DNA from: CAYHVK01 sp964360255
GTDB taxonomy: Bacteria; Bdellovibrionota; Bdellovibrionia; Bdellovibrionales; UBA1609
Direction: 5' to 3'
DNA length: 64,000 nucleotides
NCBI GenBank assembly: GCA_964360255.1
Contig: CAYHVK010000011.1
Location: forward strand, 80,421 to 144,420
Shown here: piece after piece, positions 18,538 to 27,681 of the stretch
How the letters are laid out: each line of letters opens with the position of its first letter
Numbering within the stretch: the stretch's first letter is position 1
Notes under the pieces: generated by a model
What the model saw: the letters and a program-made list of their open reading frames with translations, nothing else
Databases searched by the model: none
What the model was told of the DNA's origin: nothing
Position numbers and translations under genes: made by a program

Positions 18538-19363
18538 AATTGCACAGTATCCAAGTCCAGAGCGGTTTTCAGTTTTAGAGAAATATCTGAATGACAAAGG
18601 TGTGCCGAATAAAATCGATTACATCCAGGCTCAACGCGGCGATGGCTATAAAAAAATATTAAATGAAGCCATGGAAAAATATGATGCCATTCGTATTGGC
18701 CGCGGTCTTGGCGACTGCACTCATACGCTTTTTAATAATAATGCCGTACTTGTGCAAAGATTCGGCTCTGCAGACAGCGTGCTTAAAGTGAATGGCAAGT
18801 GGGAGCTTCGTTCAGCTCTTTATGAAGGCTTGGGGACCATTGTTTCTCAGGTGGGATCGCGCTTTGAACTTGAAAGTCATGTGTTAGTGGTCGGCACAGG
18901 GGCTGTGGCTCGTATCGCCATTGCAGCTTTAGCTCGTACCGGTTTTTCACGCTTCGGTATTTCAGATCAAGCCGGCGAGCGAGTCGATGGTTTTTGTAAA
19001 GAAATGAAAAAAGTTTTTCTCGGCGCGCTCTTTCAACCCATTCCAAAAGATGAACTTATTCTTTTGCCAGGTCAGTACGGAGTGCTGGTCAATACCACTC
19101 CACTAGAGGAAGGGAACGAAATTCTCGATGAGCTCAGTTACTTTAATTTTTTCAGAAAAAATGCCGTAGCCTTTGATTTCACAACTAAGCCTATCGATAC
19201 GCCTCTTTTGGTTGAGGCGAAAGAGGTGGGGGTGCATGCAGTTTATGGTCATGAAATAGCAGCGGCGGCCGATGAGGTCTGGGCAGGTTGGGCTTTGGGG
19301 CCACATGTCGACATGTCCGGTTATAAAGCGCTCCTTGAAACCGAGATGCGACGCCCGTCTTAG
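18521..19363 (+). CDS. Shikimate dehydrogenase-like protein lacking catalytic residues
   Basis: A 280-residue protein with the fold order of AroE. The C-terminal half has a Rossmann motif HVLVVGTGAVARIAIAALAR (about residues 123-142) and a later 'VLVNTTPL' that matches the AroE 'NATP' segment. The N-terminal half lacks the expected SxS substrate motif. Where AroE has NVTVPFK it reads IRIGRGLGD, and where AroE has DNTDG it reads ALYEG, so the catalytic Lys and Asp are missing. It overlaps ribF by 17 bases. I infer an NAD(P)-binding paralogue with another or no enzymatic role, not the biosynthetic AroE. Confidence 0.6.
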   Translation: MLNWVEIAQYPSPERFSVLEKYLNDKGVPNKIDYIQAQRGDGYKKILNEAMEKYDAIRIGRGLGDCTHTLFNNNAVLVQRFGSADSVLKVNGKWELRSALYEGLGTIVSQVGSRFELESHVLVVGTGAVARIAIAALARTGFSRFGISDQAGERVDGFCKEMKKVFLGALFQPIPKDELILLPGQYGVLVNTTPLEEGNEILDELSYFNFFRKNAVAFDFTTKPIDTPLLVEAKEVGVHAVYGHEIAAAADEVWAGWALGPHVDMSGYKALLETEMRRPS

Positions 19364-19451
19364 GAGTTTTAATTTTTCCGGTCCTTGGTCTAGTTACAAA
19401 AAATGTCACCACATGTAAGCTTTTGAATAGTCATGCAAAAGGGGAACTGTG

Positions 19452-21164
19452 ATGGGCGCACGCAAGGGAATCGGCGAACTCCTTGTCCGTGAAAACTTAA
19501 TAGACATCAATCAGCTGGAGAAAGCGCGAACCGAACAGAAACAGTCGGGGCGTCGTTTAACTTCTGCGCTTGTACGTCTTGGTTTTGTTAAAGAAAAAGA
19601 TCTCGCAGAGTTCTTGGGTCGCCAGTACAGTCTTCCAACAATTGATTTGAACAATTTCGAAATTGATCCAGAGGCTGTGAAGCTTGTGTCGGCGGCGGTT
19701 TGTCGTAAGCACGGAGTTATGCCGGTGCAAAAAGCGGGTAAGAGTCTCGTGGTGGCTTTTGCTGATCCGAGTAATCTTTTTATCAAGGACGATTTGAGCC
19801 TCATCACTCGTTGCAAAATTGAAGTGGTCGTGGCTTCTGAATCTGCAATTAATAATGCCATTGAAAAGTATTATGCCAATGCGGCTCTCAATATTGAAAA
19901 TCTTGTTACGCAGATTGAGAATCAGCAAGAAGAAGTGGGTAATGATAATGCGCCGGTTGTGGCTATTGTCGACGATGCCACCGATCAAGGCCCGATCGTT
20001 AGTTTCGTTAATGCTATGCTAGCAGAGTCAATTAAAACCCGTGCATCAGATATTCATATTGAATCTTATGAAAAAAGATTCCGCATTCGTTTTCGCGTCG
20101 ATGGTAGTTTGATGGAGCGTATGCAGCCACCGCAAGGTTCAGCTGGGGCCATTGTCAGCCGCCTAAAAATTATGAGTAAAATGGATATTGCAGAAAGACG
20201 GCGTCCTCAGGACGGTCGTTTGAAAGTGAAGTTGCGGGACGGTAAAGAAGTTGATTTTCGTGTGAACTGTTTGCCAACGCTATTCGGTGAAAAAATTGTT
20301 CTTCGCCTTCTTGATAAATCAAATCTTCAAGTGGACATGCGTAAACTCGGAATGGAAGATCTCCAGCTCGATATTATTTTACGCAACCTCGCTATGCCTC
20401 AAGGTATGATTTTAATTACCGGCCCCACCGGTTCAGGAAAAACGACAACAGTTTACTCGGCGCTAGCTGAATTGAATAAGCCGGATGTGAATATTTCGAC
20501 GGCAGAAGATCCGGTGGAATTTAACTTAGATGGTATTAACCAAGTTCAGATTAATACTGAAATTGGTTTCGGTTTCCCGGATGCTCTGCGCGCTTTCTTA
20601 CGTCAGGATCCTGAGATTATCATGGTGGGTGAAATTCGTGACTTAGAGACCGCTTCTATCGCCTATAAAGCGGCAAGCACAGGTCACTTAGTTGTAAGTA
20701 CGCTCCACACCAATGATGCGGCTTCGACAGTGAATCGTCTCGTCGCCATGGGTGTGCCAAGTTATCTTGTGGCTGAGGGTACTTCTTTGGTTGTGGCTCA
20801 ACGTTTGATTAAGAAAATTTGCAACAATTGTATTGTTGATACGAAAGTGGCTCCTGAAATTCTTTTGGATTTAGGTGTAACTGAAGCTGAGTTGCCAGAA
20901 TATAGCAATCTGAAAAAAGGCGAAGGCTGTCCGAACTGCAACGGCACCGGGCTCTCGGGCCGTCTCGCAGTTTATGAAATGTTAGAAGTTTCATCGGGTG
21001 TTAAAGACGCCATTTTCAAAGGGGCATCAAATCTTGAGATGAAAAGAGCCGCTGTGAACGATGCCAAAATGATCACTCTGCGCCGAGCCGCTCTGCTCAA
21101 GCTTAAAAAAGGTCAGACATCGGTAGAAGAAGTATTGAGCTCAACAGTTGAGGATGACTTGTGA
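19452..21164 (+). CDS. pilB: Type IV pilus extension ATPase PilB
   Basis: Cytoplasmic hexameric motor that drives pilus assembly. The 570 residues have a GspE/MshEN N-terminal domain (about 1-145). The ATPase core has Walker A GPTGSGKT (324-331), Asp and His boxes in 'TAEDPVEF...RQDPEIIMVGEIRD' and 'STLHTNDAA'. A four-cysteine zinc site (CNNC near residue 457 and CPNC near 495) is diagnostic of PilB/GspE. The ATG at 19452 is preferred over the adjoining GTG at 19449 because GGGG lies 7 bases upstream. It overlaps pilT by 4 bases and heads a pilB-T-C-S-R operon. Confidence 0.95.
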   Translation: MGARKGIGELLVRENLIDINQLEKARTEQKQSGRRLTSALVRLGFVKEKDLAEFLGRQYSLPTIDLNNFEIDPEAVKLVSAAVCRKHGVMPVQKAGKSLVVAFADPSNLFIKDDLSLITRCKIEVVVASESAINNAIEKYYANAALNIENLVTQIENQQEEVGNDNAPVVAIVDDATDQGPIVSFVNAMLAESIKTRASDIHIESYEKRFRIRFRVDGSLMERMQPPQGSAGAIVSRLKIMSKMDIAERRRPQDGRLKVKLRDGKEVDFRVNCLPTLFGEKIVLRLLDKSNLQVDMRKLGMEDLQLDIILRNLAMPQGMILITGPTGSGKTTTVYSALAELNKPDVNISTAEDPVEFNLDGINQVQINTEIGFGFPDALRAFLRQDPEIIMVGEIRDLETASIAYKAASTGHLVVSTLHTNDAASTVNRLVAMGVPSYLVAEGTSLVVAQRLIKKICNNCIVDTKVAPEILLDLGVTEAELPEYSNLKKGEGCPNCNGTGLSGRLAVYEMLEVSSGVKDAIFKGASNLEMKRAAVNDAKMITLRRAALLKLKKGQTSVEEVLSSTVEDDL

Positions 21165-22228
21165 TAAATTTACAGCAACTTTTAAAAACAGTTGTTAAGC
21201 AAAGTGCCAGCGATTTGCATCTTTCAGCCGGAACAGCTCCTGCGCTTCGTATCGACGGTCGTATTGTGCGTGTGAAATCACGAGATTTGACTCCTGATGA
21301 TGTACGAAAACTCTGTTACTCAGTTTTAACTGATGATCAAAAAGCTCGTTTCGAGAACGAGCGTGAGCTTGATTTTAGTTTTGGTATTAAAGGCATGGCC
21401 CGCTTTCGCGTAAATTTGTTCTTTCAGCGCGGCTCGGTGAGCGGCGTATTTAGAAGAGTACCAATTGACCCGCCAGATCTCGCGACTTTAGGTATGCCGG
21501 GTATTGTGAGTGATATTGCTAACTTTCCCAATGGAATGGTTTTGGTTACGGGGCCGACGGGTTCAGGTAAGACCACAACGCTTGCGGGTATCCTTGATAA
21601 AATTAATCGTGAACGCCGTGGTCATATCATCACGATCGAAGATCCTATTGAATATATTTTTCCGCACCGCCAGTGCGTAGTGAATCAGCGTGAAATTAAA
21701 GTGGACACCAACAGCTACAAAGATGCTTTGAAGTATCTTTTGCGTCAAGATCCTGATGTCTGCTTGATTGGTGAGATGCGTGATCAAGAGACTATTGAAG
21801 TGGCGCTGCAAGTAGCAGAAACTGGTCACTTAGTTTTTGCTACGCTCCACACGAACTCAGCCATTCAGACGCTCAACCGTTTAGTGGGAGTATTCCCTTC
21901 TGATCAGCAAGATCGTATTCGAAACCAACTGAGCTTGTCTCTGAACGCGGTTATCAGTCAGCGTCTCTTGCCGGCTATTGGCGGAGGAGTTGTGGCCGCA
22001 TGTGAAGTTTTAATTTTGAATCCAAGTATTCGAAATTTGATTCGTGAAAATAAATTGCACCAAATTTACGGTATGATGCAGGTCGGGCAGAACAAAAGCG
22101 GTATGATGACGCTCAATCAAGCTTTGATGCAATTGGTGCTCAAGAGAAAAGTTGATATCAAAATGGCTTTTGAAGAGTCGCCGGATGTAGAAGAGCTCGA
22201 CACGATGCTCAAGAAGGCGGGTATTTAG
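21161..22228 (+). CDS. pilT: Type IV pilus retraction ATPase PilT
   Basis: Hexameric ATPase that depolymerises the pilus and powers retraction and twitching. The 355 residues include Walker A GPTGSGKT near residues 129-136, the Asp box ITIEDPIEY, the RQDPDVCLIGEMRD Walker B region and ATLHTNSA. The C-terminal SIRNLIRE near residue 289 corresponds to the PilT-specific AIRNLIRE motif required for retraction. A zinc-site cysteine cluster like that of PilB is absent, as expected. The start is GTG, overlapping the pilB stop (GTGA). Its end overlaps the pilC GTG by one base. Confidence 0.95.
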   Translation: MINLQQLLKTVVKQSASDLHLSAGTAPALRIDGRIVRVKSRDLTPDDVRKLCYSVLTDDQKARFENERELDFSFGIKGMARFRVNLFFQRGSVSGVFRRVPIDPPDLATLGMPGIVSDIANFPNGMVLVTGPTGSGKTTTLAGILDKINRERRGHIITIEDPIEYIFPHRQCVVNQREIKVDTNSYKDALKYLLRQDPDVCLIGEMRDQETIEVALQVAETGHLVFATLHTNSAIQTLNRLVGVFPSDQQDRIRNQLSLSLNAVISQRLLPAIGGGVVAACEVLILNPSIRNLIRENKLHQIYGMMQVGQNKSGMMTLNQALMQLVLKRKVDIKMAFEESPDVEELDTMLKKAGI

Positions 22229-23442
22229 TGGGCTCTTATTTATTTCAAGCAAAAACTGTTGATGGTAAATTGGTTCGTGGCGAAGTGGCCGCGGCCAGTG
22301 AAGCTGAAGCTCGCGTCAAGCTGCGAGCGCAAAAGCTCTTGCCCGTCCAGTTGATGGTTAAAGGCTCTACAGCGGGCAAAACATCAACACAAACGTATGG
22401 CAAAGTGGATGCGAAAGAACTTCAAGTCTTCACACGACAATTTGCCGTTTTGATCAATTCAGGTGTTCCTATTGTTCAGAGTCTTGAGGCTATGGTGGGC
22501 GGTGGACGGAGTGCTAATTTGAATAATACTTTGCGTGCCATTATCACCGATGTAGGTGCAGGTAAGCGCCTGGCTGAAACTATGAAAAAGCACCCGCAGA
22601 TTTTTGATCAGATGTATACGAACTTAGTGAATGCCGGCGAAGAGTCCGGAAAGCTCGACACCGTTTTAGATCGTCTGGCGGGTTACATTGAAAAATCAGT
22701 GAAATTAAAAGCTAAATTAAAGGGAGCGATGTTTTATCCTATCGCGGTTTTAGCGGTTTCAGCTTTAGTTATTAGCGGTATTTTATGGTTTGTTATTCCA
22801 AAGTTCGTTGAAATATTTCAGTCTTCAGGAATGCAATTACCATGGCTGACACAGAAAGTTGTAGATGGCAGCGATTACTTTAAAAATCACTGGTATCTTT
22901 TTGTCGGCGCGGCGTTTTTGATTCCGATGGCTTTTAGACAGTATTACGCCACCGATGACGGCAAAAGAACTTTAGATTCTTTCTTTCTTAAAATTCCGGT
23001 TTTTGGTGATTTGATTATTAAGGGTGGTATTGCACGTTTTGCTCGTACAATGTCTACTATGCTGGCCGCCGGTGTTAAGATTATTGAGGCCATTGATATT
23101 GCGGCAGGCACTACTGGCAATTGGGTGGTGGAGCAGACTTTTCTTACGACGAAAGAGTCGATCAACAAAGGTAAAACTTTTTCTGAGCCTTTAAAGAAAG
23201 CTAAGTTCTTACCAGAGATGGTGTCGCAAATGATCGCGGTGGGAGAGCAAACCGGCTCTCTTGATGCCATGTTAGATAAAGTCGCCAATTTCTATGAAGA
23301 AGAAGTTGAGCAAGCTACAGATGCCATGACCAGTGTCATTGAGCCAATAATGATGGTGTTCTTGGGCGGAATCGTAGCTGTTCTCGTTATCGCCATGTAC
23401 CTTCCGATTTTCGGTATGGCTGGCGCGGCAGGTGCGGGTTAA
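22228..23442 (+). CDS. pilC: Type IV pilus inner-membrane platform protein PilC
   Basis: Inner-membrane platform that couples PilB and PilT to pilin insertion and removal. The 404 residues have two GspF/T2SSF domains (about 65-190 and 270-395). Membrane segments lie near residues 168-195, 215-235 and 370-400. The paired motifs 'FTRQFAVLINSGVPIVQSLE' and 'FARTMSTMLAAGVKIIEAID' mark the two repeats. The GTG start overlaps the pilT stop and the stop overlaps the pilS ATG, so the operon is translated in close coupling. Confidence 0.94.
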   Translation: MGSYLFQAKTVDGKLVRGEVAAASEAEARVKLRAQKLLPVQLMVKGSTAGKTSTQTYGKVDAKELQVFTRQFAVLINSGVPIVQSLEAMVGGGRSANLNNTLRAIITDVGAGKRLAETMKKHPQIFDQMYTNLVNAGEESGKLDTVLDRLAGYIEKSVKLKAKLKGAMFYPIAVLAVSALVISGILWFVIPKFVEIFQSSGMQLPWLTQKVVDGSDYFKNHWYLFVGAAFLIPMAFRQYYATDDGKRTLDSFFLKIPVFGDLIIKGGIARFARTMSTMLAAGVKIIEAIDIAAGTTGNWVVEQTFLTTKESINKGKTFSEPLKKAKFLPEMVSQMIAVGEQTGSLDAMLDKVANFYEEEVEQATDAMTSVIEPIMMVFLGGIVAVLVIAMYLPIFGMAGAAGAG

Positions 23443-25079
23443 TGCATTTAATCGAAGTTTCAGACTCGAAACAAACTGAGTCATCAATATTCAGCCGTGT
23501 TGATCTGGCCACATTAATAGAATGGGCCCGGCTTGCATTTTTAACTCTCGCTTTTACTTTTATCTCGGTTTCAAAAATCCTTGAGAAAAACTTTTATAAT
23601 CCGAAACTTTGGGTTCCGCTTTATTTTCTTTTTTCTTTAAGTCTTCTGGCCCATTTTGTTTTTCTGCTTTATTTTCAGCGTACAGAATATCGAAAGATAC
23701 TTTTCACGGTGACGGCCGCGATTGATGCTATTTTGATCGCAGGGTGTTTAGCACTTTATGGCCAAGCCCATTCCATTTTGTTACTCGCGTTTTTATTTAA
23801 TATTGCATTTGTTGGTTCTTACTTAGGCCTTTATGGGGCCATGAGCTTGGCGCTTTTAAGCGCTGCTTTATTTAACTCGGTCATCACTTTAGATTTTGAT
23901 TTTCTCTCGGCGAACTGGAGTCAGCTCGTCACTTTGTATAATGGCTCTTTCTTCGCTTCAGCTGTTGTGGCTGGGCTTTTTCAAGTTGAACTCACGAGAG
24001 TGACTGAAACTATTGAGACGCAAAAAGAGGACATTAAAAGCCTTCAAGATATCAATCAGTTGATTGTTGAAAATGTAGGATCTGGTTTGATCGTCACCGA
24101 CATGAAGAATAAGATCACCAAGGCTAATAAGGCCGCTACAAAGATTTTGGCGGATATCAGCCTAGCCGGTAAAAACCTCATTGATGTACTGCCAGGAGCG
24201 CAAAAAGAATTGAATGATCTTGATCATCGCGAGGGAGCTGTCGCGCGTTTTGAATTTGGTCATTTGAATTACGAAGGCTCAAAGATGGTTCTTGAAATGA
24301 TAGCGACGCCCCTCATGCGCCGTCCCTATGGGTTTCAAGGACATATTATTCTTCTGCAGAATCTCACTGAAGTAAAAAACTTTGAGGAGACGATTCGCCA
24401 ACAAGAGAAGATGGCGGCGATCGGCTCTATGGCAGCCGGTATTGCCCATGAGATTCGCAATCCGCTGGCGAGTATTAGTGGCAGTATTCAGCTCATAGCA
24501 GCTTCATTAAAGCCAGAATCTGAAGATGATCGTAAACTTACGAATATTATTGTTAAAGAAATCGATCGCCTCAATCGCCTCATCGCTGAGTTCTTAGAGT
24601 TCGTTCGTCCACCGATGAAAGTAGATGATCCGGTGAAACTCAATGATCTCATGGGTGAAGTGCTCCAGATTATCAGTGCGAATCCGCAAGTGCCTAAAGG
24701 CCTTAAGATTGAAACTCAGTTTAACGCGAAAAATCTAGTTTCTGGTCATTACGACAAATTGAAACAAGGCTTTTTAAATATTGTGATTAATGCCACGCAC
24801 GCGGTTGAGAAAAAGACAGATGGTACGATTAAGATTGTGACTTACGACGATTATGATTCTGTCGTGGTAAAAATTCATGACAATGGTGTCGGAATGAGCC
24901 GTGACACGGTTTCACGTATTTTTGTACCGTTCTTTACGACGAAATCAAAAGGTACCGGTTTGGGTTTAGCAATTACACATAAGATTTTTGAGGCCCATGA
25001 AGCCCATGTTCGCGTCGAGAGCGAGCTGAACATAGGAACTACTTTTATTATAGAATTTAAACGAAGGAGAGATGGATGA
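23442..25079 (+). CDS. pilS: PilS-like sensor histidine kinase
   Basis: Polytopic kinase that with PilR controls pilin transcription in well-studied bacteria. The 545 residues start with a membrane domain of about six helices (about 25-180) followed by a coiled linker and a PAS domain (about 205-310). The HisKA domain has phospho-acceptor His336 in AHEIRNPLAS, and a HATPase domain with DNGVGMS and GTGLGLAI boxes completes the protein. Architecture and the position between pilC and pilR support the assignment. It overlaps the pilR ATG by 4 bases. Confidence 0.9.
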   Translation: MHLIEVSDSKQTESSIFSRVDLATLIEWARLAFLTLAFTFISVSKILEKNFYNPKLWVPLYFLFSLSLLAHFVFLLYFQRTEYRKILFTVTAAIDAILIAGCLALYGQAHSILLLAFLFNIAFVGSYLGLYGAMSLALLSAALFNSVITLDFDFLSANWSQLVTLYNGSFFASAVVAGLFQVELTRVTETIETQKEDIKSLQDINQLIVENVGSGLIVTDMKNKITKANKAATKILADISLAGKNLIDVLPGAQKELNDLDHREGAVARFEFGHLNYEGSKMVLEMIATPLMRRPYGFQGHIILLQNLTEVKNFEETIRQQEKMAAIGSMAAGIAHEIRNPLASISGSIQLIAASLKPESEDDRKLTNIIVKEIDRLNRLIAEFLEFVRPPMKVDDPVKLNDLMGEVLQIISANPQVPKGLKIETQFNAKNLVSGHYDKLKQGFLNIVINATHAVEKKTDGTIKIVTYDDYDSVVVKIHDNGVGMSRDTVSRIFVPFFTTKSKGTGLGLAITHKIFEAHEAHVRVESELNIGTTFIIEFKRRRDG

Positions 25080-26497
25080 AGCCCCGAATATTAGTCGTTG
25101 ATGATGAGGAATCAATACGCGAATTCCTAGAAATCATGTTGAAAAAAGAAGGGTATGATATCACTTGCGCTGAGGACGGAAAAGCCGCCCAAGAGTTGCT
25201 CAAGAAGAAAACCTTCGACATGGTGATCTCAGATATGCAAATGCCGAATATGACAGGCATGGAGCTTCTGAAGCATGTCAAAGATATTTCTCCTGAAATA
25301 CTTTTTATGATGATCACGGCCTTTGGCACGGCTGAAACAGCGGTCGAAGCGATGAAAATCGGAGCCTACGATTACATCACCAAGCCTTTCAAAATTGACG
25401 AAGTTCGCATCAATATCGCCAATGCTCTTCGCAGTAAATCTTTAGAGTTCGAGAACAGAACTCTCAAAAAAGAGCTCGTTAAAGAAAATGGTTTTCAAAA
25501 CTTAATCGGTAATAGCGATTCAATGCATAAAGTGTTCGATTTAATTCGCCGTGTGTCTTCGACGCCGACGAATATTTTGATTACGGGTGAAAGCGGTACC
25601 GGTAAAGAGATGATCGCTAAAGCGATTCACTTCAACGGCCCACTCAAAGAGAAGCCGTTTATTCCGGTGAACTGCGGTGCCATTCCTGAATCATTAATGG
25701 AATCAGAAATGTTCGGTCATAAAAAAGGCTCTTTTACGGGAGCCGTCGTAGATAAAATCGGTCTTTTCGAGGCGGCCGATGGCGGAACCATCTTCTTAGA
25801 TGAGGTGGGCGAATTACCACTGACGATTCAGGTGAAATTACTACGCGCTATTCAAGAGCGCGTGATCCGCCGAGTGGGCGGAGTGGACGACACTCATGTG
25901 AATGTTCGCATTATCGCAGCTACGAATCGAGATTTAGATGAGATGGTTGATACCGGTATGTTCAGACAGGACTTATTCTATCGTTTAAATGTTATTAATA
26001 TTCACGCCCCATCGTTACGTGACCGCGCAGAAGATATCCCGATTCTTGCGGCCCACTTTTTGAAAAAGTACAATGAGCGCCTGAATAAGAGTATCAACAC
26101 TATCAGTGCAGAAGCTATGGCCCTTATGACGAAGTACGAGTATCCAGGTAATGTGCGTGAACTTGAGAACATGATTGAGCGCACAGTGGCCCTAGAGAGT
26201 GGCGCTACGATCTTGCCAGAAAGCTTACCCCCATTTGTGAACACTCCCACAGGTCGCAAGATGGCGTCATCCCACGAGATTCAAATTACCGATGACGGTA
26301 TTGAACTCGATAAGGTGATTGGTCATATTGAGAAAGAACTCTTGATTAAAGCGATTCATGCCGCAGGAGGCGTTAAAAAGCGTGCCGCCAAGCTCTTAGG
26401 TATTACCTTCCGTTCAATGCGTTATCGCTTTGAGAAATACGGCCTTGGTAACTTCGATGATGACGAAGATATTGATGATGAGTCAGAAGTTGGCTAA
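25076..26497 (+). CDS. pilR: PilR-like sigma-54 response regulator
   Basis: NtrC-family activator expected to act with sigma-54 on pilin or other motility promoters. The 473 residues have a receiver with Asp53, an AAA+ domain with GESGTGKE (171-178) and GSFTGA (218-223), and a C-terminal Fis-type helix-turn-helix. The HTH ends in 'RAAKLLGITFRSMRYRFEKYGL', which closely resembles the PilR end. An acidic Asp/Glu tail follows. It is the last gene of the pil operon; an intrinsic terminator lies just after its stop. No pilA gene is in the window, so the target is elsewhere. Confidence 0.92.
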   Translation: MKPRILVVDDEESIREFLEIMLKKEGYDITCAEDGKAAQELLKKKTFDMVISDMQMPNMTGMELLKHVKDISPEILFMMITAFGTAETAVEAMKIGAYDYITKPFKIDEVRINIANALRSKSLEFENRTLKKELVKENGFQNLIGNSDSMHKVFDLIRRVSSTPTNILITGESGTGKEMIAKAIHFNGPLKEKPFIPVNCGAIPESLMESEMFGHKKGSFTGAVVDKIGLFEAADGGTIFLDEVGELPLTIQVKLLRAIQERVIRRVGGVDDTHVNVRIIAATNRDLDEMVDTGMFRQDLFYRLNVINIHAPSLRDRAEDIPILAAHFLKKYNERLNKSINTISAEAMALMTKYEYPGNVRELENMIERTVALESGATILPESLPPFVNTPTGRKMASSHEIQITDDGIELDKVIGHIEKELLIKAIHAAGGVKKRAAKLLGITFRSMRYRFEKYGLGNFDDDEDIDDESEVG

Positions 26498-26502
26498 AGA
26501 AG

Positions 26503-26525
26503 AGGGAGTGAAAGCTCCCTTTTTT
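26503..26525 (+). terminator. Intrinsic terminator of the pil operon
   Basis: Stem AGGGAG (26503-26508) with CTCCCT (26515-26520), a 6-base loop, then a run of T to 26525. It lies 6 bases after the pilR stop and just before the tRNA gene. Confidence 0.8.
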
Positions 26526-26538
26526 ATGTCTTTAACAT

Positions 26539-26615
26539 GACCACGTAGCTCAGTTGGATAGAGCAAGTGTTTCCTAAACGCTAGGTCGGGGGTTCGATTC
26601 CCTCCGTGGTCACCA
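26539..26615 (+). tRNA. tRNA-Arg(CCT), CCA encoded
   Basis: A full cloverleaf can be drawn. The acceptor stem GACCACG (26539-26545) pairs with CGTGGTC (26605-26611). The D arm is GCTC...GAGC. The anticodon stem AGTGT/ACGCT encloses loop TTCCTAA with anticodon CCT, and the T arm GGGGG-TTCGATT-CCCTC has one G-T type pair. The 3' ACCA is encoded. It reads AGG codons. Confidence 0.95.
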
Positions 26616-26707
26616 GCTTACGTATGAAAATCTCTCTATGCTTTGTTTCAAATGGGTCCTGCTAAACGCAATTGAAGATAACATCAGTCTCTGCTCCAAT
26701 AAAAGAT

Positions 26708-27649
26708 ATGAAACCACAGGTAAAAAACGCTCTTGCAAAATTAGCTATTTTCATAGGGGTGATTTATTGTTTCATCCCGGGGAGCGTAGCCGCTATTGCT
26801 TTACTTGCGGGTTTAGCTATTGCACTGACTTTAGGTAATCCACTCCAGGCCTCGACGAAAAATTATTCAGCGAAACTTTTGGCTTATTCGGTGGCAGGGT
26901 TAGGGGCCGGCATCAATCTCATGTTGCTTGGTAAGCTCGGCCTTGCCAGTTTAGGAGTAACAGCCCTTACAATTTTCATCACTCTTCTGCTAGGTCAATT
27001 CATAGCACGGGCTTTAAAAGCTGAACCTGACACTTCGATTTTAATATCGGTGGGTACAGCGATCTGTGGTGGTAGCGCCATCGCCGCAGCTTCGTCGGCA
27101 CTCAAAACTAAATCTGAAGCTACGACAGTCGCATTAGGTACTGTTTTTATTCTGAACGCTATAGCTTTATTTATATTCCCACCTATTGGACATTTTTTTG
27201 ATCTCAGCCAATTTCAATTTGGTCTGTGGAGCGCTATTGCTATTCATGATACGAGCTCAGTAGTGGGAGCAAGTCTTCAGTACGGAGCTGAAGCTCTGCA
27301 AGTCGGCACGACTGTTAAGCTCGCACGTGCACTTTGGATCGTGCCGGTGACATTGGCCTTAGCCTATTGGTTTAAAAAAACCGAAAGCCCAGGGGTCGTA
27401 AAAAAACCGTGGTTTATTTTAGGGTTTCTACTCTTCGCTATTTTCTTTACGTTCTTCCCACAATTGGCAGAGTATGGAAAGTGGATTGAGTTCTTAGCAA
27501 AAAAAGGTTTAATTTTAGCTCTATTTTTTATCGGGGCGAATATGACGGTAGAAACACTAAAGTCGGTGGGAGCACGCTCGTTCGCGCAAGGTCTTATTCT
27601 TTGGCTTGTTATTACAACAAGCTCATTATTTCTAGTGAGATTTTTCTAA
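26708..27649 (+). CDS. YeiH-family (UPF0324) membrane transporter
   Basis: Integral membrane protein of the UPF0324/YeiH family, often annotated as a putative sulfate exporter; the true substrate is unproven. The 313 residues form about nine or ten hydrophobic helices. The conserved segments 'VGTAICGGSAIAAASSALK' and 'AIHDTSSVVGAS' are family hallmarks. I chose the ATG at 26708 (MKPQVKN...) because it starts directly before the first helix; a TTG at 26672 would add 12 polar residues. It starts 92 bases after the tRNA gene. No adjacent LysR regulator, the usual partner of yeiH, is present. Confidence 0.85.
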   Translation: MKPQVKNALAKLAIFIGVIYCFIPGSVAAIALLAGLAIALTLGNPLQASTKNYSAKLLAYSVAGLGAGINLMLLGKLGLASLGVTALTIFITLLLGQFIARALKAEPDTSILISVGTAICGGSAIAAASSALKTKSEATTVALGTVFILNAIALFIFPPIGHFFDLSQFQFGLWSAIAIHDTSSVVGASLQYGAEALQVGTTVKLARALWIVPVTLALAYWFKKTESPGVVKKPWFILGFLLFAIFFTFFPQLAEYGKWIEFLAKKGLILALFFIGANMTVETLKSVGARSFAQGLILWLVITTSSLFLVRFF

Positions 27650-27681
27650 GCGGTAAAATTAATACCACTCAGCTTTTTAAT

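Noticed and set aside
26539..26700. tRNA-Arg as an integration site of a mobile island
   Set aside because: No integrase gene and no duplicated tRNA 3' end was seen downstream; the next gene is an ordinary transporter.
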